A stretch of 64,000 bases of DNA from NCBI GenBank assembly GCA_000230935.2, contig AGIQ01000001.1, positions 310,001 through 374,000 on the forward strand, written 5' to 3'. The notes beneath the pieces are model-generated. The model was not told the DNA's origin. It worked only from the letters and a program-made list of their open reading frames with translations, and searched no databases. The translations under genes were made by a program, and so were the position numbers. The stretch comes from Mycolicibacterium rhodesiae JS60 (lineage in GTDB: Bacteria > Actinomycetota > Actinomycetes > Mycobacteriales > Mycobacteriaceae). Below, in pieces: positions 8,798 to 17,966 of the stretch (position 1 is its first letter; every line of letters starts with the position of its first letter).

Positions 8798-9793
8798 ATG
8801 GATTTCTCCGGGCTCGCCCGGCCGGCCGCGGCTCTGCTAGATGGCGTGCTGGACCGGGCTTTCGTCGGCTATACCAAGATCGGCTCGGGCCTGCGCAAGC
8901 AGTGGTGGGCGGCCGACGCCGGACCGCAGGCGTTGCTGGGCAAGCGGGTGCTGATCACCGGGGCGACCGCGGGAATCGGCCTGGCGATGGCGCGGTCATT
9001 CGCCGGACTCGGTGCGGGAGTGCACCTGCTGGGCCGCAACCCGGAGAAGGTGGACCGCTGCGCGGCCATGATCCGCGACGACGTCGCCGGCGCCCACGTC
9101 GTGGCCGAAGTGTGCGACGTCTCCGATCTGGACGCGGTGCGGCAGTGGACGGCCGACTTCGCCAACCGGGTGCCCGCGCTGAACGGATTGGTGCACAACG
9201 CCGGGCTGATGCCCAAGGACCGGATCCTCACGCGCGAGGGCCACGAAGTGCAGCTGGCCACCCACGTGCTCGGCCCGCACCTGATCACCGAGCGCCTGCT
9301 GCCGCTGCTTCGGGCGGCGGGCGGGGCATCGGTGGTGTTCGTGTCCTCCGGCGGCATGTACAGCTCGCCGCTGGTGGTCGACGATCTGGAATACCGGCGC
9401 GGCTACAACGGGGTGCGGGCGTACGCGCGCACCAAGAAGATGCAAGTCGTGCTCGCCGATTCGTGGTCGCGGCGGCTGGCGGGTACCGAGATCCGGGTGG
9501 AGAGCATGCATCCCGGCTGGGTCGACACCCCCGGGGTCGCGCAGTATCTGCCGCGTTTTCGCGCCGTCACCCGACCGCTGCTGCGCGATGTGGCCGATGG
9601 TGCCGACACCGCGGTGTGGCTGGTGGCCACCCGGCCGGAGTCCAAGGCGGGGCACTTCTGGCATGACCGCAGCCAGCGGCCGACGACGTTCGGATGGCAG
9701 CGCCACGAGAACCCGATCAAGGTGCGCCGCTTCCTCGAGCAGGTCAGCCGGCTGACCGGGACGTCGGAATCCTGGTCGGGCCTGCGCGCCTAG
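8798..9793 (+). CDS. Short-chain dehydrogenase/reductase, DHRS-like
   Basis: 331 residues. The Rossmann motif TGATAGIG is at about residues 53-60, followed by NAGLM, the catalytic VSSGG Ser region and the YARTK pair (Tyr/Lys). A roughly 45-residue N-terminal extension and a basic C-terminal tail are typical of the retinol dehydrogenase-like, membrane-associated SDR group. The substrate is probably lipophilic but not determined. It lies 18 bp after the TetR gene, so co-transcription is likely, and overlaps relZ by 4 bases at the 3' ends. Confidence 0.88.
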   Translation: MDFSGLARPAAALLDGVLDRAFVGYTKIGSGLRKQWWAADAGPQALLGKRVLITGATAGIGLAMARSFAGLGAGVHLLGRNPEKVDRCAAMIRDDVAGAHVVAEVCDVSDLDAVRQWTADFANRVPALNGLVHNAGLMPKDRILTREGHEVQLATHVLGPHLITERLLPLLRAAGGASVVFVSSGGMYSSPLVVDDLEYRRGYNGVRAYARTKKMQVVLADSWSRRLAGTEIRVESMHPGWVDTPGVAQYLPRFRAVTRPLLRDVADGADTAVWLVATRPESKAGHFWHDRSQRPTTFGWQRHENPIKVRRFLEQVSRLTGTSESWSGLRA

Positions 9794-11508
9794 TCGGGAT
9801 CGGGCGCTAACCGCCGCAGGCGGGTCTGCAGCAGCGACACCCGATGCTCGTTGCCGGCCAGGCCGACGTAGCGGTCGGCGAACGCGGCCAGCAGGGCGTC
9901 GTCCAAGCGCCGCACGGCACCCGCCGGGAAGCGGTAATCCATTTTTTCGTTGACGGCGTCGGTGTCGAGGTTGGTCAACAGCTCCTCGAGGGCGTCGAGG
10001 GTCAGGATGCAGAGCTCACCGAGCAACGTGGAGATCCATGCATAGTGCTCGGTGCGGGACCAGCCTGCTTCGGGGAAGCGGTGGCCCAGGTAGGTGGCCA
10101 GTACCGGCGCGGAAATGCCTGCGCCCGCGGCGGTCGGGGTGTGGTCGTCGGCCATCGACGCCCGCAGGCGCTCACGGATCTCGGTGAATTCCCGGTCGGC
10201 CAACTCGAGCAGCCCCGCCGCCAGCGTGAACCGGCGGTCGAGTTCCGGCGCGTCCCGTTCGGGAACAGTGCCCTTGTAGCGAATGTCGTGTTCGAACTCC
10301 GCCCACGCGTGCTGCAGAACGGTGCGCACCTGCACCGACGCCGGCTGCGGTTCACCCTCGATCGTGACCAGCAGGTGACGGCTCGCATATCCCCAGCGGC
10401 CCTCACGCGCGGTGACCTGCCCCATGTCCAGGTCGGCAAGGACCTCCAGTTCCTCGGACAGCACGGTGCCCACCGCGGTCACGTCCTCGCGCAGGTAGGT
10501 GATGACCCGCACGCCGACCTGGTCGGTGATCTCGGTCGCCGGGTCGGTGTAGATCCGCTGGCCGTGGATGCTGCGATCGGCCTTGGCCGCGAAGGACGCG
10601 ACGCTCTTGGTGCGGGCCGTCACGCTGAGGTAGTTGATGCCGGCGTCGTCCAGGAGCCGTTTGATCAACGCCAGGTAGTGCTCGGTGGTGGCGATCAGGG
10701 CGGGGCGCTGTTCGGCGTAGCGCGCGACGGCCTCGCCCACGACGCCGGGCGTCGGTTCGGGCGGTGCGGGTGTGAGGTCGGCCGGCAGCGTCGGCGTCAC
10801 GATGTAGCCGCTGGCGAAGTCCCCGTAGGTAGTCACCGAGGCGGGCCGTCGCGTCGCGTACAGCCCGACGTAGGCGCACACCACCGCGTCGACCGGATCT
10901 TCGGCGCGCCGTAGATCGCTCTTGCGTTGCGCATTCTCGACGGCACTGCGCATTTCGATCCACGTGGGGTTGTCGCCGACCCGAAGGGGCACCGCCGCCT
11001 GTGCGAGCCGTTCGATCTCGTCCATCAGCCGCAGCAATTCGGTGCGCAGTTGTGCCAGGGTGCGACCCTGTTTGTGCTTGTACTTCAGCGTGCGGCCGAG
11101 GCGGAACAACACCACTGTGGCCGGATGTGGGTAGACCTCGATGGCCCGCCGGGCTGCCCTCGATTGGGGGTCCATGTCCAGCCCGAGTGCGCCTGCGATG
11201 CGGGCGCCGCGCGGCGTGCCGGCGAATTCGGGCTTTCCCGTGTTGGACGGGTGCGCGCCGGCCTCGAACTTGGCGAAGTCGCGGTTCAGGTCCGTTTCAC
11301 AGCCCCGCTGTCCGCTCGGGTTGGTCACCACCAGCGGAGCGTCGATGGCGACCAGACAAGGCCCGTCGAGGTAGGGCGCAAGCTGCGCGAGGATGCTCGA
11401 ATCGTCTTGGGCGGTAGCGATATGAACGAGCCTGCCGTCGTCGTCGAGTACCGCGACTCCGGTGGGCTTGCGCTCACCCCAGGCCAGATCCAGGCCGACA
11501 AAGTGCAT
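9790..11508 (-). CDS. relZ: RelZ: RNase HII-like (DUF429) / small alarmone synthetase fusion
   Basis: 572 residues. Residues 1-225 are a DUF429 RNase H-fold domain with acidic residues at GLDLAWG (Asp7), AIDAPL (Asp56), EVYPHP (Glu124) and EDPVDAVVC (Asp204/207). A Pro-rich linker (about 240-258) leads to a RelA/SpoT synthetase domain (about 285-415) with TRTKSVASFAAK, DQVGVRVITY, GYASRHL and VQVRTVLQHAWAEFEHDIRYK. The last 150 residues are helical. This is the architecture of M. smegmatis RelZ (MS_RHII-RSD), which has RNase HII activity and makes (p)ppGpp/pGpp. No hydrolase domain is present. Divergent from purB with a 40-bp gap. Confidence 0.9.
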   Translation of the reverse strand: MHFVGLDLAWGERKPTGVAVLDDDGRLVHIATAQDDSSILAQLAPYLDGPCLVAIDAPLVVTNPSGQRGCETDLNRDFAKFEAGAHPSNTGKPEFAGTPRGARIAGALGLDMDPQSRAARRAIEVYPHPATVVLFRLGRTLKYKHKQGRTLAQLRTELLRLMDEIERLAQAAVPLRVGDNPTWIEMRSAVENAQRKSDLRRAEDPVDAVVCAYVGLYATRRPASVTTYGDFASGYIVTPTLPADLTPAPPEPTPGVVGEAVARYAEQRPALIATTEHYLALIKRLLDDAGINYLSVTARTKSVASFAAKADRSIHGQRIYTDPATEITDQVGVRVITYLREDVTAVGTVLSEELEVLADLDMGQVTAREGRWGYASRHLLVTIEGEPQPASVQVRTVLQHAWAEFEHDIRYKGTVPERDAPELDRRFTLAAGLLELADREFTEIRERLRASMADDHTPTAAGAGISAPVLATYLGHRFPEAGWSRTEHYAWISTLLGELCILTLDALEELLTNLDTDAVNEKMDYRFPAGAVRRLDDALLAAFADRYVGLAGNEHRVSLLQTRLRRLAPDPD

Positions 11509-11534
11509 CCGTCTACCTTGCCGTACCAGGGCCG

Positions 11535-11540
11535 TAAGCT
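11535..11540 (+). promoter_or_regulatory. -10 element of purB (TAAGCT)
   Basis: TAAGCT ends 8 bases before the GTG start of purB, predicting a transcript that starts at or within about 2 bases of the start codon. No Shine-Dalgarno sequence is needed in such an arrangement. Confidence 0.5.
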
Positions 11541-11548
11541 AATGCGTT

Positions 11549-12976
11549 GTGACAATCCCGAATGTCCTGGCCTCCCGCTACGCCAGCGCCGAGATGGTCG
11601 CGATCTGGTCTCCCGAGGCCAAGATCGTCGCCGAACGCAAGCTGTGGCTGGCGGTGCTGCGCGCGCAGAAAGAACTCGGCGGCCCCAATATTTCTGTACC
11701 CGACTCCGTTATCGAGGACTACGAACGGGTGCTCGAGAACGTCGACTTGGCCTCGATCGCCGCGCGTGAACGTGTCACCCGCCACGACGTGAAGGCCCGC
11801 ATCGAGGAATTCAACGCTCTGGCCGGGCACGAACACGTGCACAAGGGGATGACGAGTCGCGACCTCACCGAGAACGTCGAGCAGCTGCAGATCCGCCAGT
11901 CGCTGCAACTCGTGCACGCCCACGGCGTGGCCGTTGTGGCGCGGCTTGCCGAGAGCGCGGTCATGTACCGCGATCTGGTGATGGCCGGACGCAGCCACAA
12001 CGTCGCCGCCCAGGCCACCACGCTCGGCAAGCGGTTCGCTTCGGCGGCCGAGGAGACGTTGATTGCGTTGCGGCGCATCGAAGAGCTGATCGCGCGCTAC
12101 CCGCTGCGCGGCATCAAAGGGCCGATGGGTACCGCCCAGGACATGCTCGACCTGTTCGACGGCGACCCCGACCGGCTGGCCGAACTGGAACGCCGGGTCG
12201 CCGAATTCCTGGGTTTCAACGCCGTTTTCACCAGCGTTGGGCAGGTGTACCCGCGATCGCTGGACCACGACGTGGTGTCGGCTCTGGTTCAGCTGGGTGC
12301 GGGCCCGTCGTCGTTCGCGCACACGGTGCGGCTGATGGCCGGTCACGAGCTGGTGACCGAAGGGTTCGCGCCGGGGCAGGTCGGTTCCTCGGCGATGCCG
12401 CACAAGATGAACACTCGCAGCTGTGAACGGGTGAACGGCCTGCAGGTCGTGCTGCGCGGATACGGCTCGATGGCCGCGGAATTGGCTGGCGCGCAATGGA
12501 ATGAAGGTGACGTCTTCTGCTCGGTGGTGCGCCGGGTGGCGTTGCCGGATGCGTTCTTCGCCGTCGACGGGCAGATCGAGACATTCCTGACCGTGCTCGA
12601 CGAGTTCGGTGCCTACCCCGCCGTGATCCAGCGGGAGCTGGATCGCTACCTGCCGTTCCTGGCCACCACCAAGGTGCTGATCGCCGCGGTGCGGGCCGGG
12701 GTGGGCCGGGAGACCGCGCACGAGGTCATCAAGGAACACGCGGTGGCCGTCGCGCTGGCGATGCGCGAAAAGGGCGCCGAGCCAGACCTTTTGGACCGGT
12801 TGGCCGCCGACGAGCGGCTGCCGCTGGACCGGGCCGCGTTGGATGCCGCGCTGGCCGACAAGCAGGCCTTCAGCGGTGCGGCCGCAAGCCAGGTCGACCA
12901 GGTGGTCGCCGAGGTCGACGAGCTGGTGAGCTCCTACCCCGACGCCGCCAAGTACGCTCCGGGCGCGATCCTCTAA
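11549..12976 (+). CDS. purB: Adenylosuccinate lyase
   Basis: 475 residues. It cleaves SAICAR to AICAR and adenylosuccinate to AMP, two separate purine steps. The fumarase/aspartase-superfamily signature GSSAMPHKMN is present near residue 285, with the catalytic-site regions HEHVHKGMTSRD (about 92-103) and GRSHNVAAQATTLGKRFA. The GTG start is preceded by a well-placed TAAGCT box. It is divergent from relZ, so purine synthesis and alarmone synthesis share a 40-bp control region. Confidence 0.97.
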   Translation: MTIPNVLASRYASAEMVAIWSPEAKIVAERKLWLAVLRAQKELGGPNISVPDSVIEDYERVLENVDLASIAARERVTRHDVKARIEEFNALAGHEHVHKGMTSRDLTENVEQLQIRQSLQLVHAHGVAVVARLAESAVMYRDLVMAGRSHNVAAQATTLGKRFASAAEETLIALRRIEELIARYPLRGIKGPMGTAQDMLDLFDGDPDRLAELERRVAEFLGFNAVFTSVGQVYPRSLDHDVVSALVQLGAGPSSFAHTVRLMAGHELVTEGFAPGQVGSSAMPHKMNTRSCERVNGLQVVLRGYGSMAAELAGAQWNEGDVFCSVVRRVALPDAFFAVDGQIETFLTVLDEFGAYPAVIQRELDRYLPFLATTKVLIAAVRAGVGRETAHEVIKEHAVAVALAMREKGAEPDLLDRLAADERLPLDRAALDAALADKQAFSGAAASQVDQVVAEVDELVSSYPDAAKYAPGAIL

Positions 12977-12991
12977 AACCCATGCGGCTAA

Positions 12992-13951
12992 GTGAGATTG
13001 GCTGATATGCGTCCGCCGCCCGACGTGTTCGCGGCGGTGATGGCCACCGGCATTGTCTCGATCGCCGCCGCTGACCACGGTTATCGCTGGATCAGCCTGG
13101 GGTTGGCGGTGATTGCCGCGTGTGCTCTGCCGGTGCTTGTCGTCGTGTGTGCCCTCTCGTGGCGGCGGCACCCGCTGAATGCCGGCGACCCCGACGTGCT
13201 GTTGCGGTTGTTCACCTATGTGGCGGCCTGTGCGGTACTGGGGGCGCGGCTGGCCGAGTGGCGGGTTGTGCCGTGGGTGTTGGCCGTTCTGGCACTGCAG
13301 TTCTGGTTGACACTGGCGCCCATGGTGGTCCGGCGGATGTGGCGGAACCGCTGGACCGGACTGCGCGACCGTGCGCACGGTGCGTGGGAGCTGGCCAGTG
13401 TGGCTACGTCGGGGCTGGCGATTCTGTCCGCCGACCTGCGTTGGCTGTTCGGGGCGCTGCTGTTCTGGGTGCTGGCACTTCTGGTCTATGCCGTGATGAC
13501 CGCCCTCATTCTCTGGCGGGCTCTGCACGAACGGCTGGACCCCGGGGGCTTCGAACCCGACGGCTGGATCCTGATGGGTGGCCTGGCCATTGCGGCTCTG
13601 GCGGGCGATCACATCCACCGGGTGTGGGCCTCGGATGTGGTCGAAGCGGTCACCGTGGTCACCTGGGTGCTGGCGACACTGTGGATCCCGGTGTTGGTCT
13701 ACTTCGGCATCCGGCGGATCAACTCCGGGCCGGGTGCGTTGCGGTTCAGGGGTGTCTGGTGGGCGATGGTGTTCCCGCTCGGCATGTATTCGGCGGCGAC
13801 GTTCGCGGTGTCCCGGGAATCGGCGGTGGCGGCTCTTGCCACGGTGTCGCTGGTGTTCTTCTGGGTGGCCTTCGCAGGCTGGCTCACCGTGACCGTCGGC
13901 GCGGTGCTGAAGCTGCGGTCACATCACGGCGTGACCGGCGTCGACGGGTAG
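12992..13951 (+). CDS. TDT-family transporter (TehA/Mae1-like)
   Basis: 319 residues with about ten hydrophobic segments throughout. The opening PPDVFAAVMATGIVSIAA matches the conserved first helix of tellurite-resistance/dicarboxylate (TDT/SLAC1) channels, where a Phe-gated pore conducts anions. The substrate cannot be told from sequence. It begins 15 bp after purB (GTG 12992, alternatively ATG 13007), so it may be read through from purB. Its last 33 bases overlap the convergent SDR gene. Confidence 0.8.
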   Translation: MRLADMRPPPDVFAAVMATGIVSIAAADHGYRWISLGLAVIAACALPVLVVVCALSWRRHPLNAGDPDVLLRLFTYVAACAVLGARLAEWRVVPWVLAVLALQFWLTLAPMVVRRMWRNRWTGLRDRAHGAWELASVATSGLAILSADLRWLFGALLFWVLALLVYAVMTALILWRALHERLDPGGFEPDGWILMGGLAIAALAGDHIHRVWASDVVEAVTVVTWVLATLWIPVLVYFGIRRINSGPGALRFRGVWWAMVFPLGMYSAATFAVSRESAVAALATVSLVFFWVAFAGWLTVTVGAVLKLRSHHGVTGVDG

Positions 13952-14740
13952 GGCCACGCCGGTGATGTAGCGGGCTTTCGGACTGGCCAGCCACACAACG
14001 GCATTGGTGACGTCCTCCGCCTCGACGAAGGGGACCGGCAGCAGATTGGCCGACAATGCGGCGCCGTTGGTGTTCTCCTCGAATGTGCGCAGGGTGTGAT
14101 CGTTGAGAATCATCGGGGTACCGACTCCGCTGGGGTGCACGGTATTGACCCGGATATTGTGCTGGGCATAGGCATTGGCCGCCGAGCGCATCAGCCCGAC
14201 CACGCCGTGCTTGGCCGCGGCATAGGCGAACATCGCCGCGCTGCCGTCGCCGCCGCGGCCCACCAGCCCCTGTGCGGAACTGGTCAGGATGATCGAGCCG
14301 CCGCGCCCCTTGCGGATGATCGAAGGCACCGTCGCCACGATCGTGTGCCACACGCCGCCCAGGTTGGTATCGACGATGTCGCGGTACACCTGCTCGTCGA
14401 CCGGATCTTTGAGCCCGATGGCCACCACTCCGGCGTTGGCCACGACGATGTCGATATCGCCGAGTGCGTCCACACCGCTCTGGACCCCGGTTCGTAAGGC
14501 GTCGAGGTCGCGGACGTCGGCGACCACCGGCACGATTCGCCGGCCCTGGGCCTCGACCAGCCGGACGGTCTCGTCGAGATCGTCCTTGGTGCCCAGCGGA
14601 TACGGGATCGAGTCGATATCGGCGCAGCGGTCGATCGCGATGATATCGGCGCCCTCGGCGGCCAGTGCCACGGCGTGGCTCCTGCCCTGACCGCGGGCGG
14701 CGCCGGTGATGACGGCGACGGTGTCGATGAGCTCTGCCAC
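13919..14740 (-). CDS. Mycofactocin-coupled short-chain dehydrogenase
   Basis: 273 residues from GTG 14740. The N-terminal TGAARGQGRSHA motif, with a GQGRSH loop in place of the usual SSGIG-type end, is the hallmark of the SDR subfamily with tightly bound NAD and mycofactocin as external electron acceptor. The segment CADIDSIPYPLGTKDDL is also typical. Catalytic residues are visible as SSAQG and YAAAKHG. It likely oxidises a secondary or primary alcohol. It is divergent from the TetR gene (51-bp gap) at the distal end of the Rieske cluster and probably acts in the same catabolic route. Confidence 0.9.
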   Translation of the reverse strand: MAELIDTVAVITGAARGQGRSHAVALAAEGADIIAIDRCADIDSIPYPLGTKDDLDETVRLVEAQGRRIVPVVADVRDLDALRTGVQSGVDALGDIDIVVANAGVVAIGLKDPVDEQVYRDIVDTNLGGVWHTIVATVPSIIRKGRGGSIILTSSAQGLVGRGGDGSAAMFAYAAAKHGVVGLMRSAANAYAQHNIRVNTVHPSGVGTPMILNDHTLRTFEENTNGAALSANLLPVPFVEAEDVTNAVVWLASPKARYITGVALPVDAGHAVM

Positions 14741-14791
14741 GACGCGGACTCTAACCGATCCGGCCGCGACTGTGAGAAGCTTCCAACAGCG

Positions 14792-15436
14792 ATGGCGAAA
14801 CCCAAAGGTGCAGCGTCGGCCAACTCCTCGTTCCTCGGTCGGCCGGTCGGCGCCAACAGTGAAGAGACGAGGCGGCGGATCCTCGAGGCGACCATGCGCT
14901 GTGTCGCGGAGGTCGGCTACTCGAAGACGACGATTCGCGAGATCGCGCGTCAGGCGAAGATGACCAGCGGCAGTCTCTACCACTACTTCCCGAACAAGGC
15001 CGAGCTCGTCAAAGCGACGTTCGACGAGGTCGCGACCATCGCCGTGCCACGCTTGGAGCAGGCCGCCGGACAGAACGCCGCCACCCTCGACAAACTGATG
15101 GCCGTGCTCGACGAGAGCGTCCAGGTGATGCGGGATTACCCGCTGGCGGTCGCCTTCGACAGAGCCATCCGCGCGGAGAGCCCGCAGCATCTGCACCTTG
15201 CCGAGACCAGCGACACCCGGTTCGTCGCGCTGCGCAACCTGATCCGCGACATTCTCGAACAGGGCGTCCAGGACCAGGAACTGGGCCGCGGTGTGGACGT
15301 GGAGAGCGCGGCCAACGCCGTGTACATGGTCTTCCGGGGCTTGAACGAATACGCCGCCAGCGCACCGCCACCCGAGGAATACCTGGCCACCGTGGCCGCG
15401 CTCAAACAGCTTCTGCGCGGCCAGCTTTTCACCTAG
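14792..15436 (+). CDS. TetR-family regulator of the Rieske/GMC cluster (proposed)
   Basis: 214 residues from the ATG at 14792. The helix-turn-helix reads YSKTTIREIARQAKMTSGSLYHYFPNKAELV, a well-conserved TetR DNA-binding domain (about residues 20-65). The C-terminal half resembles the KstR2/TetR_C groups but is not diagnostic. It is divergent from the mycofactocin-type SDR and converges on the amidohydrolase end of the cluster, with a 4-base overlap. By position it is the obvious local regulator. The perfect inverted repeat before the Rieske gene is a plausible target; this link is inference. Confidence 0.88.
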   Translation: MAKPKGAASANSSFLGRPVGANSEETRRRILEATMRCVAEVGYSKTTIREIARQAKMTSGSLYHYFPNKAELVKATFDEVATIAVPRLEQAAGQNAATLDKLMAVLDESVQVMRDYPLAVAFDRAIRAESPQHLHLAETSDTRFVALRNLIRDILEQGVQDQELGRGVDVESAANAVYMVFRGLNEYAASAPPPEEYLATVAALKQLLRGQLFT

Positions 15437-16203
15437 AGCCGGTAGAACACCCGCGCGTTCGTCTCGAGAACCGATTCGGCATGCTCGCGGCCGACCGCAT
15501 CGACGACGCGATCGATGTCGCTGTCCTGGAACGGAATCGCCGCACGGGTCGACGGCAGGTCGCTGCCGAAGATCAGCGCTGCAGGGTTCACGCCGACGAT
15601 CGCGCGCATCAGGGCGTCGGGGTCGGTCACGCTGATCCGCCCGGCGAGGGCGTCTCCTTCGCCTCCGGCGAATCGGGTTGCCTTGACCACGGTTCCGGCC
15701 TCTACCAGGCGCAGCAGCGGTCCGGTGTCGTCCGACATCGCCAGGTGGTCGATGCTCACCTGCGGCAGGGCGGCCAGTGTGGCCTCCAGCTCGGGCAGGT
15801 CGGCGGCGTCGAGATAGAACTCGGAATGCCAGCCGGCGACCTCGTGCACACGTCGCGCCAGGGTGTCGACGTGGTCCGAAGTGGCCGACCCGCCGCGATA
15901 CAGGTTGAAGCGCACTGCGCGGACACCGGCGCGATCCAACGCCAGGATGTCGTCGTCGGCCGTGTCGACGGGAATCTGCGTGACCCCCACGAAGCCCGGA
16001 CCCAGCTGTGCCAGAGCGTCTTTCAGATACTCCTGGTCGAAGCCCTGAAATGAGCCGCTGACCACTGCGCCGCCCGTGACGTGTAGTGCGCCGACACGTT
16101 GCAGGTAGTCGGCGGCGGTGAACGAATCAGGCAGGTAACCGTTGTTGGGCACCAACGGAAATCGGGAATCGATGATGTGGAAGTGCGCGTCGAAGACGTT
16201 CAT
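15433..16203 (-). CDS. Amidohydrolase-family (PF04909-like) metal-dependent hydrolase
   Basis: 256 residues. It opens with FDAHFHIID, the HxH metal site of the TIM-barrel amidohydrolase_2 family, and has IDHLAMS (second-half His) and FGSDLPST (Asp ligand) in the expected order. Family members include lactonases such as 2-pyrone-4,6-dicarboxylate hydrolase and decarboxylases of aromatic acids. It is the last gene of the minus-strand operon and its start overlaps the GMC stop by 4 bases (ATGA-type coupling). A role in hydrolysing or decarboxylating an oxidised intermediate is inferred. Confidence 0.88.
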   Translation of the reverse strand: MNVFDAHFHIIDSRFPLVPNNGYLPDSFTAADYLQRVGALHVTGGAVVSGSFQGFDQEYLKDALAQLGPGFVGVTQIPVDTADDDILALDRAGVRAVRFNLYRGGSATSDHVDTLARRVHEVAGWHSEFYLDAADLPELEATLAALPQVSIDHLAMSDDTGPLLRLVEAGTVVKATRFAGGEGDALAGRISVTDPDALMRAIVGVNPAALIFGSDLPSTRAAIPFQDSDIDRVVDAVGREHAESVLETNARVFYRL

Positions 16204-17762
16204 GTGGCGGCTTGGATGAAGTCAGCACAGCGTTCGCCGACCATGATCGCCGGAGCGTTGGTGTTGGCCCGGGGGATGCACGGGAACACCGACGCGTCGG
16301 CCACCCGCAAGCCGTCGACGCCACGCACTTTCAGCTTTTCGTCCAGGACGCTGCCCGCATCGGTGCCCATCGCCGCCGAGCAGGCGGGGTGGCCGGTGGT
16401 TGCCACCGAACTGCGCACCCACGCCTCGATCTGAGCATCGGTGACCACGTCGGGACCGGGGTTCAGTTCGGTGGTGATGACCGAGCCGAATGGCTCGGCG
16501 GCGACGATCTCCCGAGTGCGACGCACCACCCGGACGAACGCTTGCACATCGTCAGGATGGGCCAGGGTGTTCAGCCGGATCTCCGGTGCGTCACGGGGAT
16601 CCGCCGACTGGGCCAGCACCGTGCCGCGGCTCTTCGGCGTCCAGTACGACTGCAGCACCGAGGACGCACGGCGCAGTTCGCGCTCCATCGCGGCGAGGTT
16701 GACGTAGCTGGGGGAGTGGATCAACTGGAAGTCCGGTGCCGGCAGGTCCGGGTGCGACCGGATGTGCGCGAGGGCTTCCATCGCGTTGCTGGTCATCTTG
16801 CCGGTTCGGCGAAACACCCAGCGCAGCAACCACTGCGGCTTCTGCGCATCGGAGAGTCCGACGAAGCCGGGATGGACGTCCCAGCTCATCGCTGTCGCGG
16901 GGTGGTCGGTGAGATTGGTTCCCACCCTGGGGCTTTCGGCGATCGGTACGATACCGATGGCACGCAGATGGTCGGCCGCCCCGATGCCGGACAGCTGTAA
17001 CAGCTGAGGTGTCCCGTACGCGCCTGCCGAGAGGATCACCTCGCGGTTCGCGCCGGCGATCACCCGCTGTCCCTTGCGGTCGTACTCCACGGCGATCACC
17101 CGGCGGTCGCGGATCACCACCCGGTGCACGAGGGCTCCGGTGAGCACGGTGAAGTTCGGGCGGCGCCGTGCCGGGCGAAGATACGCCCGCGCGGTGTTCC
17201 AGCGCTGGCCCTTCCACACCGTCACCGGCGCGATGGACGTCCCGTCGAGATCCGGTCCGCCGAGGTCCTCGTTCGCGGAGACACCCGCGGCCCTGGCTGC
17301 CGAAATCCAGCGGGTGGAGGTGACATCGGGCTCGGCCAGCCGGGTCACGCGCACCGGTCCCGAGGTGCCGTGTGCCGGGCCGCCGAGATAGTGCGACTCG
17401 ATGCGGCGGAACACCGGCTCGACATCGGACCAACCCCAGCCGGGCAACTGCCAACCGTCGTAGTCGAGCTGGGTGCCCCGCACCCACACCATCGCGTTCA
17501 TCGAACTGGTGCCGCCCAGCACCCGGCCGCGGGGTTGTGGAATGACACGGTCGTCGCACGCCGGTTCGGGGACCGAACGGTAGTCCCAGTCGGTCGGGCC
17601 GCCCATCTGCGCGGCGAAGGCCAGCGGTGCCCGGACCGTCAACCGCCGATCGGACCCGCCGGCTTCCAGCAGCAGGACGCGCGATGTTCCGGCTGCCAGG
17701 CGGCCGGCCAGCGCACAGCCCGCCGAGCCGGCGCCGATCACGATGTAGTCGTAGTCGGGCAC
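16200..17762 (-). CDS. GMC-family FAD-dependent oxidoreductase
   Basis: 520 residues from GTG 17762, whose first base is the last base of the ferredoxin stop codon. The FAD-binding VIGAGSAGCALAGRL and LLLEAGG are at the N-terminus. Both GMC signatures are visible (GRVLGGTSSMNAMVWVRG near 82 and SAGAYGTPQLLQLSG near 250). The catalytic His lies in TTGHPACSAAMG, and NTNAPAIMVGER ends the domain. The family oxidises alcohols such as choline or long-chain alcohols. Here it likely oxidises the product of the Rieske enzyme or a pathway alcohol; the substrate is unknown. Confidence 0.92.
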   Translation of the reverse strand: MPDYDYIVIGAGSAGCALAGRLAAGTSRVLLLEAGGSDRRLTVRAPLAFAAQMGGPTDWDYRSVPEPACDDRVIPQPRGRVLGGTSSMNAMVWVRGTQLDYDGWQLPGWGWSDVEPVFRRIESHYLGGPAHGTSGPVRVTRLAEPDVTSTRWISAARAAGVSANEDLGGPDLDGTSIAPVTVWKGQRWNTARAYLRPARRRPNFTVLTGALVHRVVIRDRRVIAVEYDRKGQRVIAGANREVILSAGAYGTPQLLQLSGIGAADHLRAIGIVPIAESPRVGTNLTDHPATAMSWDVHPGFVGLSDAQKPQWLLRWVFRRTGKMTSNAMEALAHIRSHPDLPAPDFQLIHSPSYVNLAAMERELRRASSVLQSYWTPKSRGTVLAQSADPRDAPEIRLNTLAHPDDVQAFVRVVRRTREIVAAEPFGSVITTELNPGPDVVTDAQIEAWVRSSVATTGHPACSAAMGTDAGSVLDEKLKVRGVDGLRVADASVFPCIPRANTNAPAIMVGERCADFIQAAT

Positions 17763-17953
17763 TAGCCTTCCGCGCTGATCGCGTGCTCGGGGCAGTCTCC
17801 CACGGCCTTGACGACGAGATCTCGGTACTGGTCCGGGATCTCGCCGAGCACCACTTCGGCATAGCCGTCCGGAGTCCAGGCGAAGACCTCTGCGCACGTC
17901 GACACGCAGTGGCCGTGCCCGGCGCAGCGGTCGGAATCGACAGCGGCCTTCAT
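17762..17953 (-). CDS. 3Fe-4S-type ferredoxin
   Basis: 63 residues, a typical length for actinobacterial P450/oxygenase ferredoxins. The cluster motif is CAGHGHC-x3-C with a distal CPEHAI. The second Cys of a 4Fe-4S motif is replaced by His (CxxHxxC), as in mycobacterial 3Fe-4S ferredoxins. It lies between the NTF2-fold protein and the GMC gene, so it is a likely electron donor to the Rieske oxygenase of the same operon. No dedicated ferredoxin reductase is present in the cluster. Confidence 0.92.
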   Translation of the reverse strand: MKAAVDSDRCAGHGHCVSTCAEVFAWTPDGYAEVVLGEIPDQYRDLVVKAVGDCPEHAISAEG

Positions 17954-17966
17954 CGGTCCCCAATCG

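Noticed and set aside
11513..13618. 701-codon open frame on the minus strand
   Set aside because: It is antisense to purB and the TDT transporter gene; the translation is rich in Gln, His, Arg and Pro with no domain pattern, as expected for a shadow frame in GC-rich DNA.
16200..17963. GMC oxidoreductase starting at 17963
   Set aside because: That start would overlap the ferredoxin in another frame; GTG 17762 starts right at the FAD motif and overlaps the ferredoxin stop by one base.
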